64,000 bases of DNA from Sipunculus nudus (Eukaryota; Annelida; Sipuncula; Golfingiida; Sipunculidae). A model generated the notes under the pieces. That model was not told where the DNA came from, did no database searches, and was given only the letters and a program-made list of their open reading frames with translations. Within the stretch, counting starts at the first letter, position 1. Each line of letters begins with the position of its first letter. The DNA lies in NCBI GenBank assembly GCA_026874595.1, contig CM049319.1, forward strand, positions 16,643,601-16,707,600. Reading direction: 5' to 3'. The position numbers were made by a program, and so were the translations under genes. Below are positions 26,223 to 38,060 of the stretch, piece by piece.

Positions 26223-26670
26223 TCTCCTCTCCTTCCTTCCCCTCTCCTCTCCTCTTCTCACCTCTCCTCTCCTCCCCTCTCCTCTCCTCTTCTCACCTCT
26301 CCTCTCCTCCCCTCCCCTCTCCTCTTCTAACCTCTGCTCTCCTCTCCTCCCCTCCCCTCTCCTCTTCTCAGTTCTCCTCTCCTCTCCTCCCCTCACTTCT
26401 GCTCTCCTCTCCTTTGCTCTCCTCGTCTCTCCTCTGCTCTGCTCTTCTCGCCTCTCCTCGCCTCCCCTCCCCTCCCTTCCCCTCGCCTCCTCTCTCCTCT
26501 CCTCTCCTCTCCTCTCCTCATCTCTCCTCACCTCACCTCACCTCACCTCTACTCTCTTCTCCTCACCTCCTCTCTCCTCTCCTCTTCTCACCTCCTCTCA
26601 CCTCACCTCTACTCTCTTGTCCTCACCTCACCTCACCTCACCTCACCTCTCCTCTCCTCTCCTCTCCTCC
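26223..26670 (+). repeat. 450-bp polypyrimidine (CTCTCCTC)n tract
   Basis: Almost entirely C and T on the plus strand, in CTCCTCTC/CTTCTCACC words, with isolated A or G. Longer open frames on both strands (Ser/Pro/Leu on plus, Arg/Glu/Gly on minus) come only from the repeat. Confidence 0.95.
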
Positions 26671-26950
26671 GTGGCCTTCAACTTACCAATAATCGGAGAT
26701 GGATTATTGAGTGTACGACCTTTTGAATAAGGTCAGCACCAAAAATAATTAATAGGTGCAGTCCTTAGCGTCATATCGGCCCTCTGCCATTACGGCCAGA
26801 AAATAGGATGCCAGAGTGCCTTTTAGGACTGAGGAACGCGGCAATAGGCCCCATGAGGATGCAAATATTTTCGTCATTTTTGACAACGCCTCATGACCTA
26901 CAGGTACACTGTCGATTGACATATACCAGACTAATCGTTAGCATTTTAAG
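26671..26950. other. Unassigned intergenic DNA
   Basis: No gene or repeat recognised. Confidence 0.4.
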
Positions 26951-27150
26951 TGTACTTTCTAACAACACCAAACATGAGCGAGAAAAGTTCCGTTTTAAGT
27001 CAGCATATTGGTAAATCCCTTGGCATGTTTGTTGAATTTCTGACCGCATGAAAACAATCATGGCTCGTACGAGTTACAGGACGCAGCCAACTTGTACGCG
27101 ATACAGGAAATGACAATTTACCATAGAGGAGGGATATGCAATATGAATGC
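26951..27150 (+). repeat. Dispersed repeat, copy B (pairs with 3355-3545)
   Basis: Direct-orientation partner of 3355-3545. It shares the 18-base word AATTTCTGACCGCATGAA near 27037 with the same neighbouring phrases in the same order. Confidence 0.5.
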
Positions 27151-27818
27151 AACATTATGGAAGTCCACTGCGATGCATTCCTCGATAGTGCTTGTATCAC
27201 GACTCAAGTACCAGCCCAATTATTTTTGCCTACTGTGTCGGGTTGTTACGGCTAGTGCAGTCCTATAGCCCGGGACTAACATTGTGTCCAAATTACAGCT
27301 TTTCAAAATTAGTATTTTTTGAGATAGCACAAACAGAAACGGCAGAAGAATGATGCCCTGGATGGGACCTAAGTAGGTCCAGTCAAAACAATATTTACCC
27401 AGAAATAAATATTGAAATAAACTGATCAACTCTGGTACTACGGGAGAAGCTAGCTAATAAACAAAGCAGACACAGAGGAGGTTAAATAATTTATTCATGA
27501 CGTCATTGTGTGGCACTGAGACCTGAGAACTTATGGTTGAAGCGGCAGATCTCGAGATGTTAGTTCAACATCTATTATGAAAAGCATGCTTTTATGGCCA
27601 ATACTACATGTGTCTGTATAAACATTAGAGAACCTTGGATTGTTTAAATGGACACAATCATTCGTGCATGTATTAAATTATTCTTAGCCTTCTATAGCAT
27701 GCAGACAAAGATAATTTGCAATTTCAAACCGGTTCCTTAAGTCGATTGTTTCATTTTTATCAGGGACACCGCAGCATTGGAACCGGTTTTTATGAAGGCA
27801 TCGATGATCTGGCAGTGA
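27151..27818. other. Unassigned intergenic DNA
   Basis: No gene or repeat recognised. Confidence 0.35.
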
Positions 27819-28154
27819 GGCCAAAAAAAATTAAAGGTATGGTTTTCAGGCACCGCCCGCATCAATTTTTAACCCCCGCATCAAAAATTTTTATTTTTAT
27901 TTTCAATAAAAACTTTCCAATTTTGAGCTGCTGCCGTTCCGACATTTCTTTCAAGAAGATAAAACCATACAATTTCCTTTGTTTTGTAGTGCTTTTACTT
28001 ATTTAGCAAAATAAAACTGTTATTTTCATGCTTTTCCCTTATCATTTGACATTTTTATCGAAACATACCAAAAAATTAAAATAAAAAAAAAGCGCCCGCC
28101 CGCATTGATTTCTGAAAAAAGTGCCTGAGAACCATACCTTTTTTAATTTTGGCC
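27819..28154. mobile_element. Harbinger-like MITE, copy 1
   Basis: Ends GGCCAAAAAAAATTAAAGG and CCTTTTTTAATTTTGGCC are inverted. Inverted pairing continues with ATGGTTTTCAGGCAC / GTGCCTGAGAACCAT. Flanks are TGA on the left and TAA on the right, one mismatch from a TAA duplication. The interior is A/T-rich with CCGCCCGCATCAATTTT and its inverted form. Noncoding. TIRs beginning GG and 3-bp TWA duplications are the hallmark of PIF/Harbinger elements. Confidence 0.75.
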
Positions 28155-29021
28155 TAATATAGAACCTTTGTCAAACACTGTTCTAGAGTAAAGAAAACAG
28201 AAGATTTGGAGCCTAAATGCAAGAGCTACTTAATAAAAATATGATACCCCTTGGTAAAGAGAATTCCCAGTGGGAATAAAAAGACAATATCGTGAAAACA
28301 AATCTAGCCGATGTCTTTGAAGAAAATAGTTTTAAAATACCAGCGCAGATTGCAACCCCCGTGGGAACTAATCAGTGAGCCTGTAATATGTGACATGCCC
28401 CACGCCGCCAGTAGTCGCAGATTCAATTGAGTGTTATAATACCAGACGTATTAAAACCTATGGAACCTGCCTTAAAACCACAATATAAAGAGAGGGGTTT
28501 GTATTTCAGAACTTGATTGGTAACTGAAACTGTGAGGTTGCATCGATTACAAACTACAAACGAATTTAAGAACATCAAATAAGAAATGCTACCCAGCAAC
28601 TGCATATTAAAAACCCAGTGAATGCGTCAAAATATGTTTAATGAAAGCTTAACCGCTACAAAGAATCTTTCAATGCTGTGGTCTTAAGTATATTGGAAAG
28701 GAAATCTATCTTTAAAAGAAGATCAGAATAAGGAATTCCTGGATCACAGGAACTCCTACTTAATATCCTGTCTGTTCGTTATTTTCTTCGACAGATATTC
28801 ATGACAACCCACTTTTGTTTGTCGTTTTTACTCCCAGTCACTGTCCGATTTCACTCTCCATTATTAATCCGAGAATTACTCGTAATTACTGGCTTGTTAA
28901 TTTTAGGTGAATTCATTGCTGATTGGTTCGTTATACATGTCGCTCATGTTGATTAATTAAACGGCGTTTTACCTAATTGTTCAATTTCCTAAAGCTCAAT
29001 TCGGGAAGTACAGACACAACC
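28155..29021. other. Intergenic DNA; TAAT-rich block at 28780-28990
   Basis: No gene recognised. 28780-28990 is repeat-free and has many TAATTA/ATTAAT words. It is a weak candidate for conserved regulatory DNA. Confidence 0.3.
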
Positions 29022-29176
29022 AAAATAAGTAATTATTGAAACTGCAAAATCGCTTTTTCGTATGCACGGGATATAATTATCAGGGTTGCTTTAACAGTTA
29101 ATTAAAATAAGTAATTATTGAAACTGCAAAATCGCTTTTTCGTATGCACGGGATATAATTATCAGGGTTGCTTTAA
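29022..29176 (+). repeat. Perfect 73-bp direct duplication
   Basis: 29022-29094 and 29104-29176 are identical as read, separated by 9 bases (period 82). This is a recent local duplication. Each copy contains AAGTAATTATTGAAAC. Confidence 0.9.
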
Positions 29177-30474
29177 TTAAATGTAAGTATTTACGGCAAT
29201 AACCTAACGACCTATCAAAAGGTCCGTGTGCTGAACATGCATGTATAATAAGTTGACAGTTTAGCTTGAACTGTGGTAATGTGGGGGTATTGTGGATTAT
29301 AACTTGCTCATGTTTGAAAAAATTCATTGTTTTTACATATTTTGGTCAACAATTTATTGGTGACTGGTTCATATACAGAACAGGTGTATACATGCTGACG
29401 CCTGTATCTATTTATTTATTGACATTTTTTGGTATATAGGCTGTGCAAAGCATTGCTCTAACTGACTAAAAATTATTGAACAAAAGATGACGTCACCAAG
29501 CAAATTGGGTATCAGTTTTTGATGTCTTCTTTGAACACGGTAAATAAATGCCATACTATGCTTAGACTGTTAATGTTTGATGTCTATGTTGTTCCGACTG
29601 AAACTAAGGCTGGAAAGGTGCTTGTGAACGATATTTATAATCTTCCACTATAGTCAGAGTCGGCCTTTTTCATGCGCATGAGCATTTAATAAAGGTCATG
29701 GTTATCTACAGTGTTTTGCACTGCTTTGTCAGGTAAAATCATATTTATATACAATACAGAGGCTTCATCGGGATTCTCGCAGTTAAATATAATGCTATTA
29801 AAATATGACTTTCGTGTATATAGGGGATCCGAATACCTATTGTCAGCCGTCACCGATAGGTGTCGCTGACGTTTTGGGAAAGGTCGATAAAAACTGAGGT
29901 GTAGCAATTTGTCTGATTAGGGTCAGTAAGACGCACTGGTAAGCTGAAAACGGACAGTGATGAGTGGTAACGAGTTGGTTCAGGTTCTATAGTATGCCCG
30001 GCTCGATAGCTCATTCAGGGTACCAATCACCAGGCGAACTCGTTGATATGCAACGGGAGTAATCTACCGAGAATTCACAGAGGCTTAGATGTTTGAAGAG
30101 ATTAGTTCTGGAGTAGCCAGGCGGAAAAGTAATTCTGCCTCTCATCAGATCTTTATTGTCCCTGCTGGTAAGTCAGTTTACTGGGGACTGTCTCGCTTTC
30201 TGTTTACTATGCTGTTCTGGGTACATGGGTAATATTTCTTCACAAGCTTACGGTATGTTTCTTTCCAACCTTACGGTAGGTTACTGCGGCTTCATGGTTG
30301 ATTATGTTTCGGTTTCCGGTTCCTGTAAATGTCCCCATACACAACAAGCGTATTTCTATATTAGTAACATGCGGTCTATTTATACCAGAGAAACGATCGT
30401 TTATTTGCTTTTTAAAGGAACGCAGTGGCCTATTGACAACCTTAAAACCCGTTTCTAAAAGCCAGTGGCCAGTG
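29177..30474. other. Unassigned intergenic DNA
   Basis: Open frames on both strands lack recognisable domains. No repeat boundary seen. Confidence 0.35.
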
Positions 30475-30563
30475 CCACAGTAGTTCAATATACATATATA
30501 ATATATATAAATATATATATATACCACAGTAGTTCAATATACATATATAATATATATAAATAT

Positions 30564-30657
<94 letters not shown>
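30475..30657. repeat. Compound (TA)n/(GA)n microsatellite with an internal 49-bp duplication
   Basis: CCACAGTAGTTCAATATAC followed by TA-rich sequence occurs at 30475 and again at 30524. A (TA)n run follows to about 30617 and then (GA)20 at 30618-30657. Confidence 0.9.
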
Positions 30658-30661
<4 letters not shown>

Positions 30662-33600
30662 ACATGCCTGAAAGACTACTTATTGAATAAGACCACCTAT
30701 CTTGTAGAAACCAAACGCATTCACATTTGTTAAAACTGACCCATTATAAATGACCAAATGGTATTCCTTTTAAGTTCCATTTATAGTATTTTGCCGTTTC
30801 CGGAAGTCATCAGCCATGTGTAGCTTGGAAGTCCTTCGTAAATAGAGGCTTGTATCCACGTTAGTCAAGCCAATATTGGACTGTCAGTTATCAAATGCGG
30901 GTCAGGCCACCCCTGAATAAAGGCCACTTTTTGCCAGTCCTACAGATGGTCTTATTACACGAGTTTCATTGTACATACCATTCATCGACACTCTCCGCTT
31001 TTCTTATTCGTATACTTATATGTATCTTACTCATACTGGTTTTGATTGGTTTCATAAATGAAATAAGATATCATTTTTTTCAATATTAGGCCTAAAACAT
31101 TACGATTACTCGTGTTCATTTATTTGTGTAAGTATACGACAAATGCTCTTTCATGAATTCTAAAAAGTCTTTGTCTTTGCTTTGGTCTTAAATTTATCAG
31201 GGTTTACCGAAGCTTTTTACTATATATATATATATATTTCTTAGAAAAAAATCTGTGCAAATTGGGGTTTAAGAAGGTCACTCTATTTCAGTAATATTAA
31301 AGTTTAGAACAAGACTTTAGTGTGCATTGTTCACGTCCCTTTTTTTAGCTTGCTCCATATGCATGCAAGGAGAACTATACTAAATTTAAATATTTTAAAT
31401 TTAAATTCAAGGCTGACAGACACCCCACAAGAGGAATCTTTTCATCAATCGGGTCCACACGGCTTACGGACAAATAATAGTTGGATACTAACTAATGCAA
31501 ACGAGCCTCCTATCCTATCCACCGAGTTATAATATAATGGTTTGTGCTTTTATGCTGTAATGGTGTTTATTTTAAATTTTACCATTCCAAATTTTATATA
31601 TATAAATAACACTTTAAATATCAGACTACTAAGTGAATGGGCTCTCCTGTACAAATGTTTGAAGTAATGAATATGTAATAAGTAATAAATAAATGTGTAA
31701 ATAAACAAAGGAACATAAAAAAGTAAGGTATAAATAAATACATAAAGAATGATATACCGATTAGAAAAAAGATAAGAAGATTATGTCATTATATAGAATA
31801 TAAACTGTCAATAGAAATTTAATTTCATATTTATAAATGTCATCACTGCATAGCTGATCTAAAGTTAGGAAATCCTCACTCAACCAGTCAAGCAGACAAT
31901 TTCCTGGTATTTGCACAGTGCAATTAAATTCTTCAACCATAACATTCTTTTGTACACTGTGAGTACTACGTTCATTACGGGTCAAATAACGTTCTATTTA
32001 TCTTTGCATTACAGAAATCCTTTGGAAAATTTCCAGCCTACGCTAAAACCAGGAGAAGGCTCAAGTAAGCCCAGTGCAATTACTGCCGGGGATGTCGCGT
32101 AAAACTGGCGTAGCTAACAAGACCACGTGTCAGTCAAGGGTTTGAGATGATTTCCTGGAGATCTCGGGGGATGAGGCCGCTAATGCATTAGAAGTGATCC
32201 TTTAATTGTCCCCGTATGGAGTGCCACGCGAGGTAGTGGCAGGGATTACGAAGGCAGACTATGTCAATGAATGGCGCGCCAACACCTAGAGCAGACGACA
32301 TTTAGAAAATCTCAGCGATGACCTCACCTCTGCTCCTGCTGATGGGCAAAATATTACCACTCCAAACTACTACCTTGAAAACTGAGCATAAAAAATTGGA
32401 GAGATTAGTTTATAATTCAACCTTAAACATAGGAAGTGTGTGTCTCGGACGAATTATATTTTTACGGTTACAGGATATCCTGATATTTCCTGTTAAATTG
32501 GTTTTTATGCGTATGCTCTTAAGCGACTGTTGCACAACAAATGCCCTGTTTGTGGACTATTCACTTCGAAAATGAAACGTGAAATATAAATTATAGTGGA
32601 AAATAATTTATTCAATTGAAAAATATTCAAGATGCCCTATTAATTAACTATCTATGACAATTTCTATTCCCCATAATTATTTGATAAAAAGAACAGAACT
32701 TTAGAAAAAGAATTAAAACAACTAACATATGCCAATCGGATGCTGTTTGCAAACATTTTCTCTCTTCAACCAGAGGTTGTTTTTACTCAAAACGAAAATC
32801 TTCCAGTTGCGAATTGTGGTGATGGTGGTCAGTACTTCTTGTCTCACCACAATTCGCAATAGTGCTGTTTTAGACTGGCCCGATCGTTATGCTTAAAAAT
32901 TTCAATTCCTAGTAAGTGAAATCGTTTTTATACGCGTTTCAATCCAGAGGCAAAATTTATTCTTGTGAAGCTATCAACTGGAACAGTAGAAAGAATGGGG
33001 TATTATGCGGGCCACCTGTCACCGGCCAGCAAAACGTAGGGTGTTTCCCAGTAATGTCTGCAGTAGCTTGGTCTTTCCCGGGAGTTAACCGCTAATAGAG
33101 CGTTGGGCTTTTTGAACCGCGTATTTAAACAAAAAGGTATATGCACCGTGACAGAAATGAAAGAGCCCCGACAAGCAGCCCCCTTCAACGGCCTTGTGAT
33201 GCAAGAGCCTGTGCAGAAGTTTCTTGCTATCAAAGATTCGCCCCATTCACTAGAAAGGTCGTTAGAATGAGCCTGTACAGAAATTTCTTGCTCAGTGACG
33301 TCTGTCCAAGCATTGAATTACACTTTATTTATCATTTTTAGATGCAAATATAATTACTTATGGTCTGGCAGGTCTCGTGGGGCTATACGCAAACGCCACA
33401 GGTGGTCGGCATCACACTGCCAGCAAATAAAAGAGCACACAAGAAGAGAAATTCCTGCTGACCAGATTTTCTCCATCCTATAAAAAAGATCGCTCAGACC
33501 TTTCTTTGAACGGCGTGTCCTTGGTACTTTGGAGCCCCAGCTGTGGAAAATTATTTTTGTTAGTGCCACAGCGCCGTTTCTGTGGAGGACAGAAGGGTCT

Positions 33601-34978
33601 GAGGAGTTCGACTGTATTTGTCCAAATTGTTGCCTTATGATAATCTAACAAATAAAAGAGGTAAAAAATAGATCCTTTGGCGAACCTTGTAGATTGTTGT
33701 TTGGTTTTAATAATAATTTTGGTCTATAATATCGATTCTTACTCCTTTTATACAATTTAGTTTTCCATTTGCTATATTATAATGACAGCTGCAAAAAAAA
33801 ATCATAAATGATCTTGTTAATACAACAACAGTGTCTCCGTTAGAAAGGTCATGTTGTCAAATGGTAAAAACATTTGTAGAAAATATATATATAGGATATC
33901 GATATGCACTCCAAGAAAAAAAGGTTATTTAAGATTCTTTTCAGAACCTACATATTTCAATCTGGAACCATGCTTCTTTCTGGAAGTTTTTTTCGCATTG
34001 AGGTTCGTGCCCTGATTATAACTCATGAAAGATTTCCCACTGAGTCCTCCGTAAAGAGTTCTACCTGGAACCTTTTTCTTAGAGTGTAGGCTTAATGTTT
34101 CCTAGAAGTATAACCTCCTTTTTAACATCTTCTATGATTGTTGTTCAGATATGGTTAATGAAAATTAACCCAGAGTTAGCCTCATTTTATCTAAATATTT
34201 ATGATCCAACAGACAAGTCTCAGCTGGAAATATAATCAAATCAAAATGTTTTTTAAGTTCTAAAGCATTTTGGTCATATAGATCATACAGATCAATTAGA
34301 TGAATTTATCATCCCTGGTCTATCCACAGCTGTAAAAACATAATTAAATCACAGTTATTTTCGGTTAAAAAGCCTTTTTACCATGTTGGACAGACACAAC
34401 AATTCGATAAATTAATCATCTTTGTGTTCTTATAGTGATGGAAGTCATCCCAATTAAGGGAACCTTCAGAAAAGCTGTTACTTTATAATGTCCGCACGTT
34501 ATGCAACCTGTATCTACTCAGTCGTGTGAAAAGCCTGCCCAGACAGTCTCAAGCATTGCTGCAACAGCAAAAGTGATTAAAGGGATGAATCAGTTTTGAT
34601 GCGCCTTTATTCCCAGAAGCGATTGCATTTTGCCGCCAAAATAATTTAGGGTAAGACTGGACAGTTAGGGCTGTCGTCTGGCGCAGTAGACGACATGTTT
34701 TATAAAAGCAATTATCCCCTTTGTCAACAAATAACAACAGATCCCAACACAATACCAAAACACATAACGCACCACAGAATGTTACAAGCTATATGTTGAA
34801 CATAATCTTCAGAACCAGTGCTGACACGGATATCTAATATTCGAATACTCGATATGTTTCACACACTCGGACTCGAGTAGTCGTTGTCATGGTAACCTGT
34901 AAATAAAGAAATCGAAATCTATATAATTATACAAAATGTGTATAAATTTGACTTGCTGTTGGCTTATGTTTCTCCCAA

Positions 34979-34981
<3 letters not shown>
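30658..34981. other. Intergenic DNA; possible conserved block at 32030-32310
   Basis: No gene recognised. 32030-32310 is less AT-rich and repeat-free (it includes GGCCGCTAATGCATTAG near 32176). It may be conserved non-coding DNA. 33350-33620 is also balanced in composition, with short open frames on both strands but no domain I can name. Confidence 0.3.

Positions 34982-35013
<32 letters not shown>
34982..35013. repeat. (TA)n microsatellite
   Basis: About 32 bases of ATATAT. Confidence 0.95.
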
Positions 35014-35018
<5 letters not shown>

Positions 35019-35158
35019 GAAAAAATGTTATACAAGATTAAAATCCTGTCCATTATATACCGCACGTTAGTTTGTAGTAAAAATCAGATATGCATGTAGA
35101 CTTGAATACTCGTTCTAACCGGACTCCAGTATACCACAGTAGTCCCCATATAGCCTAC

Positions 35159-35523
35159 AGCGGCGTTTACCTGGCTTGGAACGCGGAATACGGAATGCGG
35201 TATAGATTCGCGTTGGGCATTTATCGGGCGGGCGCTTTAACACTGCTTAATACATCGACCGGCAGGATTTACTTCTGTGGGCTATGCTGACATAATTTAG
35301 GTCACGTTGAAGCCTGGTCAGGTATTTCACGGCAAGCAGTATGCCGATCCAATTCTCCCCTGAAAATTTTCCCTATGTCTTGTGCCGCATACCGCATATC
35401 GCATATACCGCGGGCCCGGTAAACGCTTTATGATAAAATAACTATAAAGCGAAAAAAAATCATTTTCGCTTACCGCTTACCGCAAACCGCATATGGCATT
35501 CCCCGCGCCCGGTAAACGCAGCC
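35159..35523. mobile_element. Fold-back element with GCGTTTACC / GGTAAACGC arms
   Basis: Left arm (about 35159-35204) contains GGCGTTTACCTGGC, GGAATGCGGTAT. Right arm (about 35470-35523) contains the inverted ACCGCATATGGCATTCC, GCCCGGTAAACGC. A third, inner copy of the right-arm phrase is at about 35384-35428. No coding capacity, and no clear target duplication. Confidence 0.55.
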
Positions 35524-36892
35524 TTTTTCGGAACATGGAAAACTTATACCGATTGTAATAATAGTGAAGCGGTTTTATACCACAACACAGTTCCCCAAGA
35601 TACAGCTCTGTGGTCCAATTTTAAATACAGTCAAACAAGAAGTGCAGAAACTGATTGTTACTCTCTTTGAGAGGATTTTTATTTCATACGTAAAAGCACG
35701 TACAAAATGTTTTACTCGTAAAGAAGAAATAAATGGGCCTTTTCTTTAGAAATTAAATAAAGTGCCCGGTATTTGACTGTAAATATTGTTCCTGTTTCAT
35801 CCAGTATACAAAATAAGGTCAACAATTAATCACTATATGATACATAGAAATAAATAGTTTTATATTTTATATTTTATATATTATATATTATAATTTAGAT
35901 ACAGAGCAGACTTCAATTTCTATTGGGTGATTCAATCTCGTCCACTTTTCGAAACATGGATAACTGACGATAGCGAAATCGTATTTGACATTGTATCGCA
36001 TTGTTAACATGCAGGAAACGTAAGACGCATTTATAGATGAATGCCAAACTGAATGGGTTTCCAAAAACATGTTTAACAAACACCTTTCTATTTGGTGCCC
36101 AGAGGTATTCTTTATGACAAATAAGTATGCTAGAACATGATTTTAGTGAACTACATGAAATGAATAATAATATTCAAAGTATCTAAATAAGGTCAACCAA
36201 TACTTGAAAACCTTAAGTTTCCATATTCCTTAGCAGAGCACATTCCCAGGATTAAGGATTTGTACATGTCAAGTGGTCTCAGAGCAGGAAATTGTAAATT
36301 ATAAAAGGAAAAATGAAACAATGCTTACACACGGTTTGTGGGACATTTCATAGACACTATAAATAAAAAAAAAAGTGTTTGCATCATTATAAAAGACTCC
36401 CTGTGGCTCTGCAAATCACCAACCAAGTTTGTGAGTGTGATTGCGGTCGTTCTTCCACAGACCAAATCAGTTACGTTAAGGGCTGGCCAAAAGCAGAGAA
36501 AACCGTCTCGCATCCAGCTCACGATGAACTCATAATCGTACGACCGGCGCTGAAATTATAACACGTTCCTGGATGACATGTGGAGAAAAATCTAATTTAT
36601 ACCATAACTGTCCGCCGGAAAGCCAGACCGATTGTCTTCACGGTGAGTTTCGAGATCCCTTCCGGCTAGCAGACATCCCATTAATTTTACTTAACCCAGC
36701 CAGGTGCCGGACTTGTATACTTTTCTTATTCTGTCCCCCTCGTTATGCGTCTATAGGTAACAAAAAACCACTTGGCAGGCACAGACTAGTGGCAGGTGCC
36801 CGTTCTCATTAACCTGCGAGAACACGCTTGTTGACGGTACCACCAGATGCCGGGGGTCCGTTCATCACGCCCCTGTCTACTGCAGTTATTAC
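35524..36892. other. Unassigned intergenic DNA
   Basis: Open frames at 36325-36561 and 36573-36812 show no recognised domain. No repeat boundary seen. Confidence 0.35.
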
Positions 36893-37215
36893 TTTTGTCT
36901 CTCTCGTCTGCACATAACCATGTGATTGCCCACAGATATTTATACTCTCCCATTGTCTCTCTCTGTTTCTCTTTCTATCTCTCTCCAACTCTGGTTTATC
37001 TCTGTCTGATTCTATTTCCTGTCTCTGTCTTTCTTTGCTCCTGTCTCTTTCACTCTTTCTTTCCGTGTCTTTGTTTGTCAATATGTCTGCATCTCGTCTG
37101 TCTGTCTCTCTCTCTTTCTCTGTATTTTTTGTGTGTGTCGTTCTCTCTCCCTCTGTCTGTCTCTCTTTCTCCCTTTGCATTTCCCTTCCTTGTCTCTGTC
37201 TCACTTTGTGTCTTA
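36893..37215 (+). repeat. Pyrimidine-rich (TCTCTG/TCTCTT)n tract
   Basis: Imperfect TCTCTGTCTC/CTCTTTCT repeats for about 320 bases. Hydrophobic plus-strand and Arg/Glu-rich minus-strand open frames are artefacts of this composition. Confidence 0.85.
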
Positions 37216-37532
37216 CTTGTTCATAAAACACAAAATGGTCAGCGTATCACTCTCTGTCGCAAAGTCCCACTAAAGCATGAAAATAGTTTGTTAAATATGT
37301 CATGGCTATCCATTATCATGATTTAGAAATATATACAAAATTAGAAAATAAAAATAGGCTTTTTGATGGTGATTATCAGCTGAAATATTTATAAACTCTG
37401 GCACTATGGCTGGTGGATGTCGCAAACCTTATTGAGATGGGAAAGGAAGTTAAACTGTGATTTTTCATCTCTATCCATAGGCTATAAAGAGAAATGAAAG
37501 ACGCGCGAGCTGGCCCGGCCCACTAGGTGGGT
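37216..37532. other. Unassigned intergenic DNA
   Basis: No gene or repeat recognised upstream of the probable LTR. Confidence 0.35.
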
Positions 37533-37537
37533 CTGAC

Positions 37538-38060
37538 GTGTAGAACCACAGCGTTCTTTGTTCTAGTATGTTCTTTGGGCGTTTGTATTATGTATTCTTT
37601 CGATTGTTCGTGAAATAGAAGTTTCTAGAATTTTCGCATGAAAAGTTATAAATAGGGGGCTGTGTTTTAGAGCCTAAGAGGGAGGAGAGAGAAATATTCC
37701 AGCAGACACGGAAGAGTGTGAGTCAGTTTTGGATCTATTCGATAACTGCAGTAGTTTCAGGAATTCTACATAGTCTATGCAGATTTATTGCGGCCTGTCT
37801 CCAGTTTGCTTTCGGGATTATTAGAAGAGCTTTACTTTGGACTATTAGAACTGTTTACGTGGATTATTGGTTTTAAAGGATTTGTCGTTGTTACAGTGGT
37901 GGTATCCAGGTTCTGTACACTTTATTTATTTATTATACTGTGTATTTGTATTGATTTGCTGTTTCGCTGTTGTTATACTGTGTAATTGTATTGATTTAGT
38001 GTATTGTAATGATAGGATTGTTTTAAGAATAAAATATAATTATTTGTAAACAAAAAAACA
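37538..38060 (+). mobile_element. Probable solo LTR of an LTR retrotransposon
   Basis: The block starts (G)TGTAGAACC and ends AAAAACA, with CTGAC on both sides (37533-37537 and 38061-38065), a 5-bp duplication as expected for Gypsy-type integration. Inside are a TATAAA box at 37647-37652, a GA-rich stretch downstream, and AATAAA at 38028-38033, in the order of an LTR promoter and poly(A) site. A near-duplicate of about 37 bases (TTATACTGTGTA-TTGTATTGATTT) lies between 37934 and 38000. No internal gag-pol follows. The extra G before TG is a weakness. It could instead be another element type. Confidence 0.5.

Noticed and set aside
26114-26730. Long open frames on both strands (up to 195 codons), Ser/Pro/Leu or Arg/Glu/Gly rich
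   Set aside because: They are translations of the CT-rich simple repeat in several frames. No start context, domain or non-repeat portion supports a gene.
36809-37326. Arg/Glu/Asp-rich minus-strand frame and hydrophobic plus-strand frames
   Set aside because: Artefacts of the TCTCTG-type low-complexity tract.
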